Source of the DNA: Chitinophaga varians
GTDB taxonomy: Bacteria > Bacteroidota > Bacteroidia > Chitinophagales > Chitinophagaceae
Reading direction: 5' to 3'
NCBI RefSeq assembly: GCF_012641275.1
Contig: NZ_JABAIA010000001.1
Span: 2,790,001-2,854,000 of the forward strand
DNA: 64,000 bases
The notes below the pieces were generated by a model, which was not told the DNA's origin, searched no databases, and saw nothing but the letters and a program-made list of their open reading frames with translations. Shown here piece after piece: positions 8,725 to 16,836 of this stretch (positions are counted from its first letter, which is position 1; each line of letters opens with the position of its first letter). The translations under genes and the position numbers were made by a program.

Positions 8725-8732
8725 TAATTTTG
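8725..8732 (+). promoter_or_regulatory. Putative -7 box for polA
   Basis: TAATTTTG fits TAnnTTTG and lies 32 bases before the polA ATG; no clear -33 element. Confidence 0.4.
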
Positions 8733-8763
8733 TGCATTCAAATTAATTCTTGTAGGTTTAGTG

Positions 8764-11577
8764 ATGCAAAAGAAATTATTTTTATTAGACGCTATGGCCT
8801 TGATTTACAGGGCTTACTACGCGTTAATCAGAAATCCCAGGCTTACCAGCACCGGTCGCAATACCAATGCCCAATTTGGTTTTACCACCACCTTGCTGGA
8901 CCTTATCAATAAGGAAAAACCTACCCATCTGGCCGTTGCGTTTGACACGCATGCGCCTACCGAACGCCATACCACTTTCACCGACTATAAAGCCAATCGT
9001 GAAGATGCTCCGGAAGACCTGCTGGACGCGCTCCCGGATATTAAACGGATCATTGAGGGATTTAATATCCCGGTAGTGGAACTGGACGGTTATGAAGCTG
9101 ACGACGTGATCGGCACACTCGCCTGGCAGGCCGCTGACGCAGGCTATACCGTATACATGGTAACGCCCGATAAAGACTATGGCCAGCTGGTGAAAGAAAA
9201 CGTATTCATCTACAAACCGCCATACATGGGCAGCAAGGAAGAAATTCTGGGCCCTAAAGAGGTATGTGAAAAATGGCAGATCAAAGACGTACACCAGGTA
9301 ATAGATATCCTCGGCCTGATGGGCGATGCAGTGGACAATATCCCCGGTATCGCCGGCGTAGGTGAAAAAACAGCCATGAAACTGCTGGCCCAGTATGAAA
9401 CACTGGAAAACGTACTGGCCAATGCAGACGCCATCGGCGGCAAGATGGGAGAGAAGATCAAAGCAGGCCACGAAAATGCCCTGTTGTCCAAAGAACTCGC
9501 CACTATCATCACCAACGTGCCGGTGACTTTCCACGAAGAAGATTTTTCCCTGACAGGCATCCATAAAGAAAAACTCACCGAGATCTTTACCGAACTGGAA
9601 TTTAAAACCCTCGGTAAACGAGTGCTGGGAGATAGTTTTACCATGGCCGGCGGCACACCCGAACCTGCTAAAGGCAAAGTGGTACAAACCGATCTTTTCG
9701 GACAAGCCGTGGAAACGGCCGTGGCGGAAGAACCTGCCGAAGCTGCCGCCTTCCTCGCGCCCGACAAAAATATTCACAATACGCCGCACAACTATGTGCT
9801 GATAGATACGCCGGAAAAACGGGCAGCCCTGCTGGCGGACCTTTTGCAACAAAAAGAGATCGCCTTCGATACCGAAACAACCGGTACCGACGCCAATGAA
9901 GCCGATATCGTGGGCATGAGCTTCGCCTATAAAAATGCCGAAGCCTACTACATTCCCCTGCCGGCCGATTACGACGCAGCACGTGCCATCCTGCACGAGT
10001 TCAAATCCCTCTTTGAACACCCGTCTATCACGCTGGTAGGACAGAACATCAAATACGACATGCTGGTGCTGAAATGGTACGGACTGGAAGTAACGACACC
10101 GCTGTTCGACACTATGCTGGCCCATTACCTTATTGAGCCGGAAGGCCGCAGGAGCATGGACGCGCTGAGCGCCCAATACCTACAATACGAACCGGTGGCC
10201 ATCGAAACCCTGATCGGCAAAAAAGGAAAAGGGCAAGGCAATATGCGGGACGTGGAAGTGGAAAAAATCAAGGAATATGCCGCAGAAGACGCCGACATCA
10301 CCCTGCAGCTGAAACATACCTTCCAGCCCATGCTGCCGGAAAAAGCAGTGGAGAAAGTATTTTACGACGTGGAAAACCCACTGGTGAAAGTACTGACCGA
10401 TATGGAGTTTGAAGGCGTGCGTATTGACACCATGGCATTGGCCGATTACTCCCGTGAGCTGGAAACAGAAATAAAACGCGCAGAAGAAAGCGTATATGAA
10501 CAAGCCGGCGTACGGTTCAAACTGGCTTCCCCCAAACAATTGGGCGAAGTGCTGTTTGAAAAACTACAGCTGGACCCCAAAGCGAAAAAGACCAGAACAG
10601 GTCAATATGCCACCGGTGAAGACGTGCTGCAGAAGCTGGCCAACAAACACAAGATCGTGGACGACATCCTGATTTTCCGCGAGCTGAGCAAGTTGAAATC
10701 AACTTACGTAGATGCGTTGCCGTTAATGATCAACAAACGGACCAACCGCGTGCATACCTCCTATAATCAGGCTGTAGCAGTAACCGGCCGTTTGAGCTCC
10801 AATAACCCCAACCTCCAGAATATCCCTATCCGGACAGACAGGGGGCGGGAAGTGAGAAAGGCTTTTGTGCCCCGCAATGAAGAGTTTGTGCTGCTGTCTG
10901 CCGACTATTCACAGATAGAACTGCGCATCATCGCGGCCATTGCCCAGGATGAACAGATGATGGACGCCTTCCGTCAGAAAATAGATATCCACGCGGCCAC
11001 AGCGGCTAAAGTGTACAATGTTCCGCTGGACGCCGTGACCGCAGATATGCGCCGGAACGCGAAAAGCGTGAACTTCGGTATCATCTACGGCGTGAGCGCC
11101 TTCGGTTTGTCTGAAAACCTGGGCATCGCCAGAAGTGAAGCCAAAACACTGATCGATAACTATTTCGCGCAGTATACGTCCATCAAAAAATACATGGACG
11201 ACCAGGTAAAATTTGCGCAGACTAACGGCTACGTACAAACGAAACTTGGACGTAAAAGATGGCTGAAAGACATCAACTCTTCCAATGCGGTAGTACGTGG
11301 TTATGCGGAAAGGAACGCGATCAATATGCCTATCCAGGGCACGGCCGCAGATATGATCAAACTGGCCATGATCGCGATACACAAGGCCTTTAAGGAAAGG
11401 AACCTGAAATCCAGGATGATCCTGCAGGTGCATGACGAATTGGTTTTTGACGCCCATCGCTCTGAATTAGACATTATTAAACCCCTGATATTGGATTGTA
11501 TGCGTAATGCACTGCCATTGGACGTTCCCGTTGAAGCTGAAATGGGAATCGGTGAAAACTGGCTGCAGGCGCACTAA
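8764..11577 (+). CDS. polA: DNA polymerase I
   Basis: 937 residues with all three domains. The 5'-3' exonuclease is shown by Y-K-A-N-R-E-D, Y-E-A-D-D-V-I-G and M-G-D-A-V-D-N-I-P-G. The 3'-5' proofreading domain keeps its acidic residues (F-D-T-E-T-T-G, N-I-K-Y-D-M-L, Y-A-A-E-D-A-D). The polymerase has motif A (S-A-D-Y-S-Q-I-E-L-R-I), motif B (R-R-N-A-K-S-V-N-F-G-I-I-Y-G) and motif C (Q-V-H-D-E-L-V). So both exonucleases look intact, as in E. coli PolI and unlike Taq. I start at ATG 8764; a GTG directly precedes it. It fills Okazaki-fragment gaps and works in excision repair. Monocistronic, ended by a long hairpin. Confidence 0.98.
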   Translation: MQKKLFLLDAMALIYRAYYALIRNPRLTSTGRNTNAQFGFTTTLLDLINKEKPTHLAVAFDTHAPTERHTTFTDYKANREDAPEDLLDALPDIKRIIEGFNIPVVELDGYEADDVIGTLAWQAADAGYTVYMVTPDKDYGQLVKENVFIYKPPYMGSKEEILGPKEVCEKWQIKDVHQVIDILGLMGDAVDNIPGIAGVGEKTAMKLLAQYETLENVLANADAIGGKMGEKIKAGHENALLSKELATIITNVPVTFHEEDFSLTGIHKEKLTEIFTELEFKTLGKRVLGDSFTMAGGTPEPAKGKVVQTDLFGQAVETAVAEEPAEAAAFLAPDKNIHNTPHNYVLIDTPEKRAALLADLLQQKEIAFDTETTGTDANEADIVGMSFAYKNAEAYYIPLPADYDAARAILHEFKSLFEHPSITLVGQNIKYDMLVLKWYGLEVTTPLFDTMLAHYLIEPEGRRSMDALSAQYLQYEPVAIETLIGKKGKGQGNMRDVEVEKIKEYAAEDADITLQLKHTFQPMLPEKAVEKVFYDVENPLVKVLTDMEFEGVRIDTMALADYSRELETEIKRAEESVYEQAGVRFKLASPKQLGEVLFEKLQLDPKAKKTRTGQYATGEDVLQKLANKHKIVDDILIFRELSKLKSTYVDALPLMINKRTNRVHTSYNQAVAVTGRLSSNNPNLQNIPIRTDRGREVRKAFVPRNEEFVLLSADYSQIELRIIAAIAQDEQMMDAFRQKIDIHAATAAKVYNVPLDAVTADMRRNAKSVNFGIIYGVSAFGLSENLGIARSEAKTLIDNYFAQYTSIKKYMDDQVKFAQTNGYVQTKLGRKRWLKDINSSNAVVRGYAERNAINMPIQGTAADMIKLAMIAIHKAFKERNLKSRMILQVHDELVFDAHRSELDIIKPLILDCMRNALPLDVPVEAEMGIGENWLQAH

Positions 11578-11590
11578 TTTAATTTGCACA

Positions 11591-11677
11591 TTTTTTCATT
11601 TTGATATTTAACTATTGCATGCGGAAGAAGCTGTTTACCCCCGGCATTCCCGATAGTTAAATATCAAAATGAAAAAA
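11591..11677. terminator. Perfect 25-bp inverted repeat after polA
   Basis: Arms 11591-11615 and 11653-11677 are perfectly complementary over 25 bp around a 37-base loop. The left arm opens with six T and the right ends with six A. A terminator is the simplest reading, but the long arms also suit a small non-autonomous repeat; sequence near the right end (AATGAAAAAATA) is shared with the repeat at 5211-5273. Confidence 0.55.
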
Positions 11678-11722
11678 TACCAAATGGTTGTATTTCCCAA
11701 AACAGTTTACTAGTTTCAAAAC

Positions 11723-12268
11723 ATGATCCAAACTCCTCGACTACAATTGTTGCCATGCACACTGCAGCATTTTGAGTCGCTATTACAGGGCAATGATACA
11801 CTGGCCGAACTCCTCGGGATTGCGGTCCCGGAAGGGTGGACAGAATATCCCGAAATGGTGCTGGTAGCATATGATAAATTACGCAACGACCCTTCCATGC
11901 TGGGATGGTTTTTTTACCTCGTTATTCACCGGGAAGACAAACGCCTGATAGGCGCCGGCGGATTCAAAGGCAAACCCAATCACCAGGGGCTCGTTGAAAT
12001 GGGCTATGAAATCACTGCAGATTACCGTGAGCAGGGCCTCGGCTCTGAAATGGCGCAGGCGCTCGTACGCTTCGCTTTCGGGCACTCCTACGTACAAAAA
12101 GTAATCGCCCATACAGAAGAAGAATATAACGCCTCTGTTAAAATATTACAAAAATCCGGAATGCGATTCGTGGGCGCTGTCAAAAACAGGGAGAACGAAG
12201 ATCTCTGGGAATGGGAGATCACGAGAGAACAATATCTGGAACAACAAAAAACTGTACAAAAACCGTAG
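11723..12268 (+). CDS. GNAT family N-acetyltransferase (RimJ/RimL type)
   Basis: 181 residues. The N-terminus T-P-R-L-Q-L-L-P-C is the usual RimJ-like opening, and the acetyl-CoA loop is R-E-Q-G-L-G-S-E-M-A-Q-A-L (about residues 104-116), followed by N-A-S-V-K-I-L-Q-K-S-G-M, the motif B equivalent. Members acetylate protein N-termini, amino sugars or small molecules; which applies here cannot be read. It stands alone between polA and an exported peptidase. Confidence 0.88.
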   Translation: MIQTPRLQLLPCTLQHFESLLQGNDTLAELLGIAVPEGWTEYPEMVLVAYDKLRNDPSMLGWFFYLVIHREDKRLIGAGGFKGKPNHQGLVEMGYEITADYREQGLGSEMAQALVRFAFGHSYVQKVIAHTEEEYNASVKILQKSGMRFVGAVKNRENEDLWEWEITREQYLEQQKTVQKP

Positions 12269-12317
12269 CACAGCTCCGTTCATCCATCTTTTTCAGGGAA
12301 GAATACCCCGATTCCCT

Positions 12318-12325
12318 TATTTTTG
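12318..12325 (+). promoter_or_regulatory. Putative -7 box for the C1 peptidase gene
   Basis: TATTTTTG matches TAnnTTTG, 28 bases before the chosen ATG. It supports ATG 12354 over the TTG at 12330, which would fall at or before the transcription start. Confidence 0.45.
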
Positions 12326-12353
12326 GCCCTTGTCTAAAACCTGTCTTAACAAC

Positions 12354-13496
12354 ATGAAGAAATGGATGATCAGCGCTGCCATGCTGTGCAGCACTGCTGT
12401 ATTTGCGCAAACGAGCACTAATGTAGAAGGTAGTCGTTACCAGTTTTCCGTTATTAAAAATATGGACGCAGGAGATGTACAAAACCAGGGCCGCACCGGT
12501 ACCTGCTGGTCTTTCTCCGGCCTGTCCTTTTTTGAATCTGAACTGCTCCGCGGCGGTAAGGCCAAAGGCCTCAACCTGAGCGAAATGTTCGTTGTCCGTA
12601 AAATGTACCCGCTGAAAGCTGCCAACTATGTAAGAATGCATGGTAAAGCTAATTTCGGCGAAGGCGGCGGCTTCCCTGATGATCTGCTGTGCCTGCGTGA
12701 ATACGGCCTGGTACCCCAGTCCGTTTACGATGGCAACAAAGGCAAAATGTACAACCACGCTGAAATGGAAGGCCTGCTGGAAGGCATGGTGAAAACCATC
12801 GGTGAAGCCAATGGTACCGTTAACCCGAACTGGCAGAAAGCATTTGACGGCGTACTGAACGCCTATATGGGCGATGCACCGGAAAAATTCCAGTATAACG
12901 GTAAATCCTATACGCCGCAGTCCTTCGCTAAAGAACTGGGCCTCAACGCAGATGATTATGTCCTGATCTCTTCTTTCACCCACCATCCGTACAACAGCCA
13001 GTTTGTGCTGGAAGTACCGGACAACTGGAACTGGGAAAAAGTATACAACGTAACCCTGGAGGACTTTACCCGCATCGCGGAAACCGCTGTTACCAACGGT
13101 TATACCCTCGCATGGGCCGCTGACGTAAGCGAAAAAGGCTTCAACTTCAAAGAAGGCCTCGCCATCGTGCCAGACAAAGACTGGACTGATATGTCAGCCG
13201 AAGAAAAGAAAAACATGTTCCTCGAACCGATAAAGGAAAAAACCATTACCCCGGAAGTACGCCAGCTCGCCTTCGATAACTTCGAAACACAAGACGACCA
13301 TGGCATGCACATCGTTGGTATCGTAAAAGACCAGAACGGTAATAAATACTTCCGCGTGAAAAACTCCTGGGGTACTGAAAACTTCGGTCAGGGCTATTTC
13401 TACGCCTCTATGCCGTACTTCGCTTATAAAACCACCAGCTTCATGGTGAATAAAAAAGCATTGCCGGCCGACATCGCGAAAAAATTAAAAATCTAA
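12354..13496 (+). CDS. Exported C1 (papain-fold) peptidase, aminopeptidase C-like
   Basis: 380 residues starting with a Sec signal (M-K-K-W-M-I-S-A-A-M-L-C-S-T-A-V-F-A-Q). The catalytic triad is visible: Q-G-R-T-G-T-C-W-S-F-S near mature start, D-H-G-M-H-I-V-G-I, and V-K-N-S-W-G-T. The insertions and M-K-x-A-F-D-G-V-L-N region resemble PepC/bleomycin hydrolase, normally a cytoplasmic hexamer; this copy is exported, so it probably trims peptides in the periplasm or outside. Followed by a strong terminator. Confidence 0.9.
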   Translation: MKKWMISAAMLCSTAVFAQTSTNVEGSRYQFSVIKNMDAGDVQNQGRTGTCWSFSGLSFFESELLRGGKAKGLNLSEMFVVRKMYPLKAANYVRMHGKANFGEGGGFPDDLLCLREYGLVPQSVYDGNKGKMYNHAEMEGLLEGMVKTIGEANGTVNPNWQKAFDGVLNAYMGDAPEKFQYNGKSYTPQSFAKELGLNADDYVLISSFTHHPYNSQFVLEVPDNWNWEKVYNVTLEDFTRIAETAVTNGYTLAWAADVSEKGFNFKEGLAIVPDKDWTDMSAEEKKNMFLEPIKEKTITPEVRQLAFDNFETQDDHGMHIVGIVKDQNGNKYFRVKNSWGTENFGQGYFYASMPYFAYKTTSFMVNKKALPADIAKKLKI

Positions 13497-13525
13497 TTTT
13501 ACGGGCAACTAACACCCGCCGACAA

Positions 13526-13569
13526 CATAAAAAAAGCCGCTTCTCCCGGGAGAATCGGCTTTTTTTATG
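13526..13569 (+). terminator. Rho-independent terminator of the C1 peptidase gene
   Basis: Fourteen-bp perfect outer stem (13526-13539 with 13556-13569, CATAAAAAAAGCCG) and an inner palindrome TTCTCCCGGGAGAA; the A and T runs make it work in both directions. Confidence 0.88.
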
Positions 13570-13660
13570 TCCGGACAAATTACCTGTCCCGTCCTTATAA
13601 AATCGTTCCGATATAGGTCAAAATATCTCCCAAAATCATCTTTTAGGATCGACCCAACTT

Positions 13661-13702
13661 ATTTGACTTAGTCAAATACAGATATTTGATTATGTCAAAT
13701 AT
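13661..13702. repeat. Two tandem 19-bp dyads
   Basis: TATTTGACTTAGTCAAATA at 13661-13679 and TATTTGATTATGTCAAATA at 13684-13702 repeat with a 23-bp period. They lie between the ends of two convergent genes, so they are not an obvious operator. They share TATTTGA/TCAAATA with the repeat at 5194-5264. Confidence 0.6.
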
Positions 13703-13735
13703 ATATTTATAAAATATTGATTAATAATTTACAGA

Positions 13736-14131
13736 TCAATGTTTCCCTTCCTGTTGCTGTGTCAACTGATAACTTCCCAGCCGCAATTTCACCGGAATGC
13801 CGGTCTGTTTCTGCCAGCTCCATTCTTTTTTACAGAAGAAACCAAAATGCTGGTCATAATACGCATGGCTGGCCATCATATATACGGGGTAAGCAGGAAG
13901 GGAAGACGGGGCACCGGACGACTTCCGGTTATTAAAATTAAAAGAGGTGAGGGGCAGACCAGGAGAGGTACCTGCTTTCGTAAAAGTGCCGAATGGCACA
14001 TACCCCGCTGTTTTTGCTGTATCGGAAAAAAGACGATGAGGCAGCGGCGGTGTTTTTTCAGACACCACCTGGGCCCGTAGGGTTACAGGCCCTGTCATCA
14101 GACAGCCAATTATCCACCATTTCATCTTCAT
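13736..14131 (-). CDS. Hypothetical secreted protein, 131 aa
   Basis: It begins M-K-M-K-W-W-I-I-G-C-L-M-T-G-P-V-T-L-R-A-Q, a plausible signal peptide with cleavage after R-A. The mature part is rich in proline, serine, tyrosine and phenylalanine and has one late cysteine (G-F-F-C-K-K-E-W-S-W-Q). I recognise no domain; the tail K-L-R-L-G-S-Y-Q-L-T-Q is the sort seen at the end of small Bacteroidota envelope proteins. It follows the Sua5 gene by 9 bases and is probably translated from the same mRNA. Confidence 0.6.
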   Translation of the reverse strand: MKMKWWIIGCLMTGPVTLRAQVVSEKTPPLPHRLFSDTAKTAGYVPFGTFTKAGTSPGLPLTSFNFNNRKSSGAPSSLPAYPVYMMASHAYYDQHFGFFCKKEWSWQKQTGIPVKLRLGSYQLTQQQEGKH

Positions 14132-14140
14132 AAAATATGA

Positions 14141-14758
14141 TCAGCTAATCGCTTCATAACTACCGATGCCTTCACGCACCAGTTCAGGCTCCGGACCGGT
14201 ACAATCCACCACCGTGGAAAAGCCCATCCCGCCAGGGCCACCATCCACCACGATATCCACTACCTTACCGAACTTCTCATAGATGATCTCCGGGTCCGTA
14301 TATTCTTCCACGTAATGGTCCACGGGCAGCGTGGTGCTCATCAGCGGATTATCCAGCTCATGTACGATCGTCCGGCAAATATTATTGTCCGGCACCCTGA
14401 TACCCACAGTGTCTTTTTTTGTCTTTAACAACTTCGGCACCATCTTGCTGGCAGGCAGGATAAAAGTGTAGGGGCCAGGCAGCGCTTTCTTCAACATCCT
14501 GAATACCGGCGTGTCCACGCTTTTAGCATAGTCCGACAAATGGCTCAGGTCATAACAGATAAATGAAAACTGCGCCTTTTTGGGATCGATCTGTTTAATA
14601 CGGGCAATACGTTCTATCGCCTTATGCTGGGTAATATCACAACCCAATCCGTAAACGGTATCCGTAGGATAGATAATAATCCCTCCATCCTTCAGACATT
14701 CGACGATCGTTTTTATATGACGGGGATTTGGATTGTCCGGGTGAACATTTAACAGCAT
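14141..14758 (-). CDS. L-threonylcarbamoyladenylate synthase (Sua5/YciO/YrdC family)
   Basis: 205 residues with the YrdC core: I-I-I-Y-P-T-D-T-V-Y-G-L-G-C-D near residue 28-42, K-K-A-Q-F-S-F-I-C, L-P-G-P-Y-T-F-I-L and V-G-I-R-V-P-D. The enzyme makes threonylcarbamoyl-AMP for t6A37 of ANN-decoding tRNAs. The K-K-A-Q-F-S-F motif replaces the K-R-P-x-x-x-P-L of canonical TsaC, which is the YciO-like variant, so a second, canonical copy may exist elsewhere. The length lacks the extra Sua5 domain. A small secreted protein gene follows. Confidence 0.85.
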   Translation of the reverse strand: MLLNVHPDNPNPRHIKTIVECLKDGGIIIYPTDTVYGLGCDITQHKAIERIARIKQIDPKKAQFSFICYDLSHLSDYAKSVDTPVFRMLKKALPGPYTFILPASKMVPKLLKTKKDTVGIRVPDNNICRTIVHELDNPLMSTTLPVDHYVEEYTDPEIIYEKFGKVVDIVVDGGPGGMGFSTVVDCTGPEPELVREGIGSYEAIS

Positions 14759-14928
14759 AGTATCATAAATTAAGTGAAAGTAACAATGATGACAACATGC
14801 ACAACAACCGTGCTGCTAGTGTAAAATTACCAAATAAAATCCTCACTGTAAGTTAATATGCAATTCGTAATTCATAATTCCACAATTACTTCCTATCTTT
14901 CAGCCCGATTTTTCCAAACCTACGCGGA

Positions 14929-15699
14929 ATGAAGTTAAAAGGCATTGTCCCCAGAACGTGGAGGAGATTGAAGCGGATATTGCTGGTCCTGTTTGTCGCA
15001 CAATTTGTATATATCATCCTGTTACGATGGGTCAATCCGCCTATCACCATCACTATGATCTCCAGCTGGTTCAGCCTCTGGGGCACCGATAAACACCTGC
15101 AAAAATCCTGGGTCAGCTACGATGAAATATCCCAACACGCCAAACTGGCCGTCATCGCCAGCGAAGACCAGTTGTTCCCCGACCATGACGGCTTCGACTA
15201 TAAGTCGATCGAAAAGGCAATGAAACACAACGAAGCCAGCAAAAAAATAAGAGGTGCCAGTACTATCAGCCAACAGGTGGCTAAAAACGTCTTCCTCTGG
15301 CAGGGCCGGAGCTGGGTACGCAAGGGCCTGGAAGTATACTTCACTTTTATGATCGAAAAAATCTGGGGCAAACAGCGCATATTGGAAGTATACCTTAATG
15401 TGGCCCAGACCGGCGATGGAATCTTTGGCGTTGAAGCAGCCTCACAGGCATATTATCATAAAAACGCCGCCAGTCTGAACCGGGAAGAAGCCGCCATGAT
15501 AGCGGCCTGCCTTCCTAATCCGGTAAAATATACGGTGAACCCGCCGGCCAGGATCACCGCCTGGAGACAGCGCAAAATCCTGGTACAAATGCGCAACCTC
15601 GCGCCCGATCCGGATATTATGGAACTCGTTTCCGGTGTGAAGAAAACGGAAACCGAGAAGAATACTACTCCGCCAGCAGGCGATTCACAGCCTCAATAG
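14929..15699 (+). CDS. mtgA: Monofunctional biosynthetic peptidoglycan transglycosylase
   Basis: 256 residues with one N-terminal membrane helix (about residues 18-38) and a GT51 domain: A-S-E-D-Q-L-F-P-D-H-D-G-F (catalytic Glu), R-G-A-S-T-I-S-Q-Q-V-A-K-N-V-F-L-W, R-K-G-L-E-V-Y-F-T, and R-I-L-E-V-Y-L-N-V-A-Q (second Glu). No transpeptidase domain follows, so it polymerises lipid II glycan strands only. The last 35 bases overlap the 3' end of the convergent NR-kinase gene, with no room for a separate terminator. Confidence 0.95.
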   Translation: MKLKGIVPRTWRRLKRILLVLFVAQFVYIILLRWVNPPITITMISSWFSLWGTDKHLQKSWVSYDEISQHAKLAVIASEDQLFPDHDGFDYKSIEKAMKHNEASKKIRGASTISQQVAKNVFLWQGRSWVRKGLEVYFTFMIEKIWGKQRILEVYLNVAQTGDGIFGVEAASQAYYHKNAASLNREEAAMIAACLPNPVKYTVNPPARITAWRQRKILVQMRNLAPDPDIMELVSGVKKTETEKNTTPPAGDSQPQ

Positions 15700-16186
15700 C
15701 CAGCGCTTCCCGCTGTTCATAACCACCCCGTATATCCGTCCAGGTTACACCGGACTGCATCACGATGTCCCTGTACACCTGGTAGAAATAATGACGCATC
15801 TCAGGGTCAGGATATTCGCGCTGGGGATCTTCTTCCCAGGGCAGGTCAATATAGGTAAGCAGATAATGATCGCACCGCTGGTTTGCAATAGCGCTCAGGA
15901 TACGGGGATCGCAATCCTGGTATTTATGTTCGCTCCATACTTTGATCACATACAGATCGGTATCACATATAAACAGGTCTTTGGCTTTGGCCGCTGCTTT
16001 CTGTTCCATCATCATCTGTCCGTAGGAAATGTTCAGCAGATCTTCCTGTTCATAAGGCCGTCCCAGCTCCTCCAGATACTGCCGGGCATATTCCGGCGCC
16101 CAGGTGGTATTAAAATGCGCTGCCAGCGTGGCGCTGAGCGTGCTTTTGCCTGTAGACTCAGGCCCTATGACGACTACTTTTTTCAT
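15665..16186 (-). CDS. NadR-type nicotinamide riboside kinase
   Basis: 173 residues, a P-loop kinase with G-P-E-S-T-G-K-S-T near the N-terminus and the NadR kinase signature W-A-P-E-Y-A-R-Q-Y-L followed by a D-T-D-L strand (about residue 80). It corresponds to the C-terminal RNK domain of NadR without the NMN adenylyltransferase or repressor parts. It overlaps the upstream pnuC by 4 bases (ATGA), so the two are translationally coupled: PnuC imports nicotinamide riboside and this enzyme phosphorylates it to NMN, trapping it. The 3' end overlaps mtgA on the other strand. Confidence 0.9.
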   Translation of the reverse strand: MKKVVVIGPESTGKSTLSATLAAHFNTTWAPEYARQYLEELGRPYEQEDLLNISYGQMMMEQKAAAKAKDLFICDTDLYVIKVWSEHKYQDCDPRILSAIANQRCDHYLLTYIDLPWEEDPQREYPDPEMRHYFYQVYRDIVMQSGVTWTDIRGGYEQREALAIEAVNRLLAE

Positions 16187-16806
16187 GAATGGGAAGTTTC
16201 CTGTTGCAGCACAGCCTTACGCCAGCTGAAATATCCGAAGATAGCAATGATAAACAAAAAGATGGTCAACAGTGCAGTCAGGTACAGGTGTTTGTAGAAG
16301 AGCAGTGGCACCGCCACAAAATTGGAGATGTTCAGCAATATCCAGTTTTCCACTTTCCGTTTGGCCAATAGCCACATGCCGCCACAGGCTGTGGCAGAAA
16401 TAAAGGCGTCCATCACCGGTACATTGGAATCGGAGAAGTTGACCAGCAGCACATAAAAAACGGCCCATCCCGCCAGGGCGATGAAGATCGCCGTAGCCAG
16501 CTCCCGTGGGCTGCTACGGCTGATCTTCACTTCCGGTTTGGCCGGACCCTGACGGGCCCAGTATAACCATCCGTAAACACTCATTACCAGATAATAGGCG
16601 TTGAGCGTGGCGTCTGCATAAAGTTTAAAATGTTCTCTCGAAAGAAGGTAGGTATAGATGCCGGTGCTGATAATACCGGTGGGATATACCAGTATATTGT
16701 TTTTCTTCTGAAAGATGACCGACAATACAGCAAACAGTACTGCAATAGCTTCGAGCCATGTCATTCCATGCAAGCCGTTTTGCAGTCCCGTTATAAATTC
16801 ATTCAT
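16183..16806 (-). CDS. pnuC: Nicotinamide riboside transporter PnuC
   Basis: 207 residues, about seven transmembrane helices. The helix with Y-P-T-G-I-I-S-T-G-I-Y-T-Y-L and the Y-G-W-L-Y-W motif (about residues 80-86) are the PnuC signature, with W-I-L-L-N-I-S-N near 150. PnuC is a facilitator whose uptake is driven by phosphorylation; the matching kinase overlaps it by 4 bases. A CAAATGTA (minus-strand TACATTTG) lies just before the ATG, leaving almost no leader. Confidence 0.95.
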   Translation of the reverse strand: MNEFITGLQNGLHGMTWLEAIAVLFAVLSVIFQKKNNILVYPTGIISTGIYTYLLSREHFKLYADATLNAYYLVMSVYGWLYWARQGPAKPEVKISRSSPRELATAIFIALAGWAVFYVLLVNFSDSNVPVMDAFISATACGGMWLLAKRKVENWILLNISNFVAVPLLFYKHLYLTALLTIFLFIIAIFGYFSWRKAVLQQETSHS

Positions 16807-16810
16807 ACAA

Positions 16811-16818
16811 CAAATGTA
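16811..16818 (-). promoter_or_regulatory. Putative -7 box for pnuC
   Basis: Minus-strand TACATTTG ends 5 bases before the pnuC ATG, which would give a nearly leaderless mRNA. Confidence 0.4.
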
Positions 16819-16836
16819 AGTATTGCAGTTGATGGA

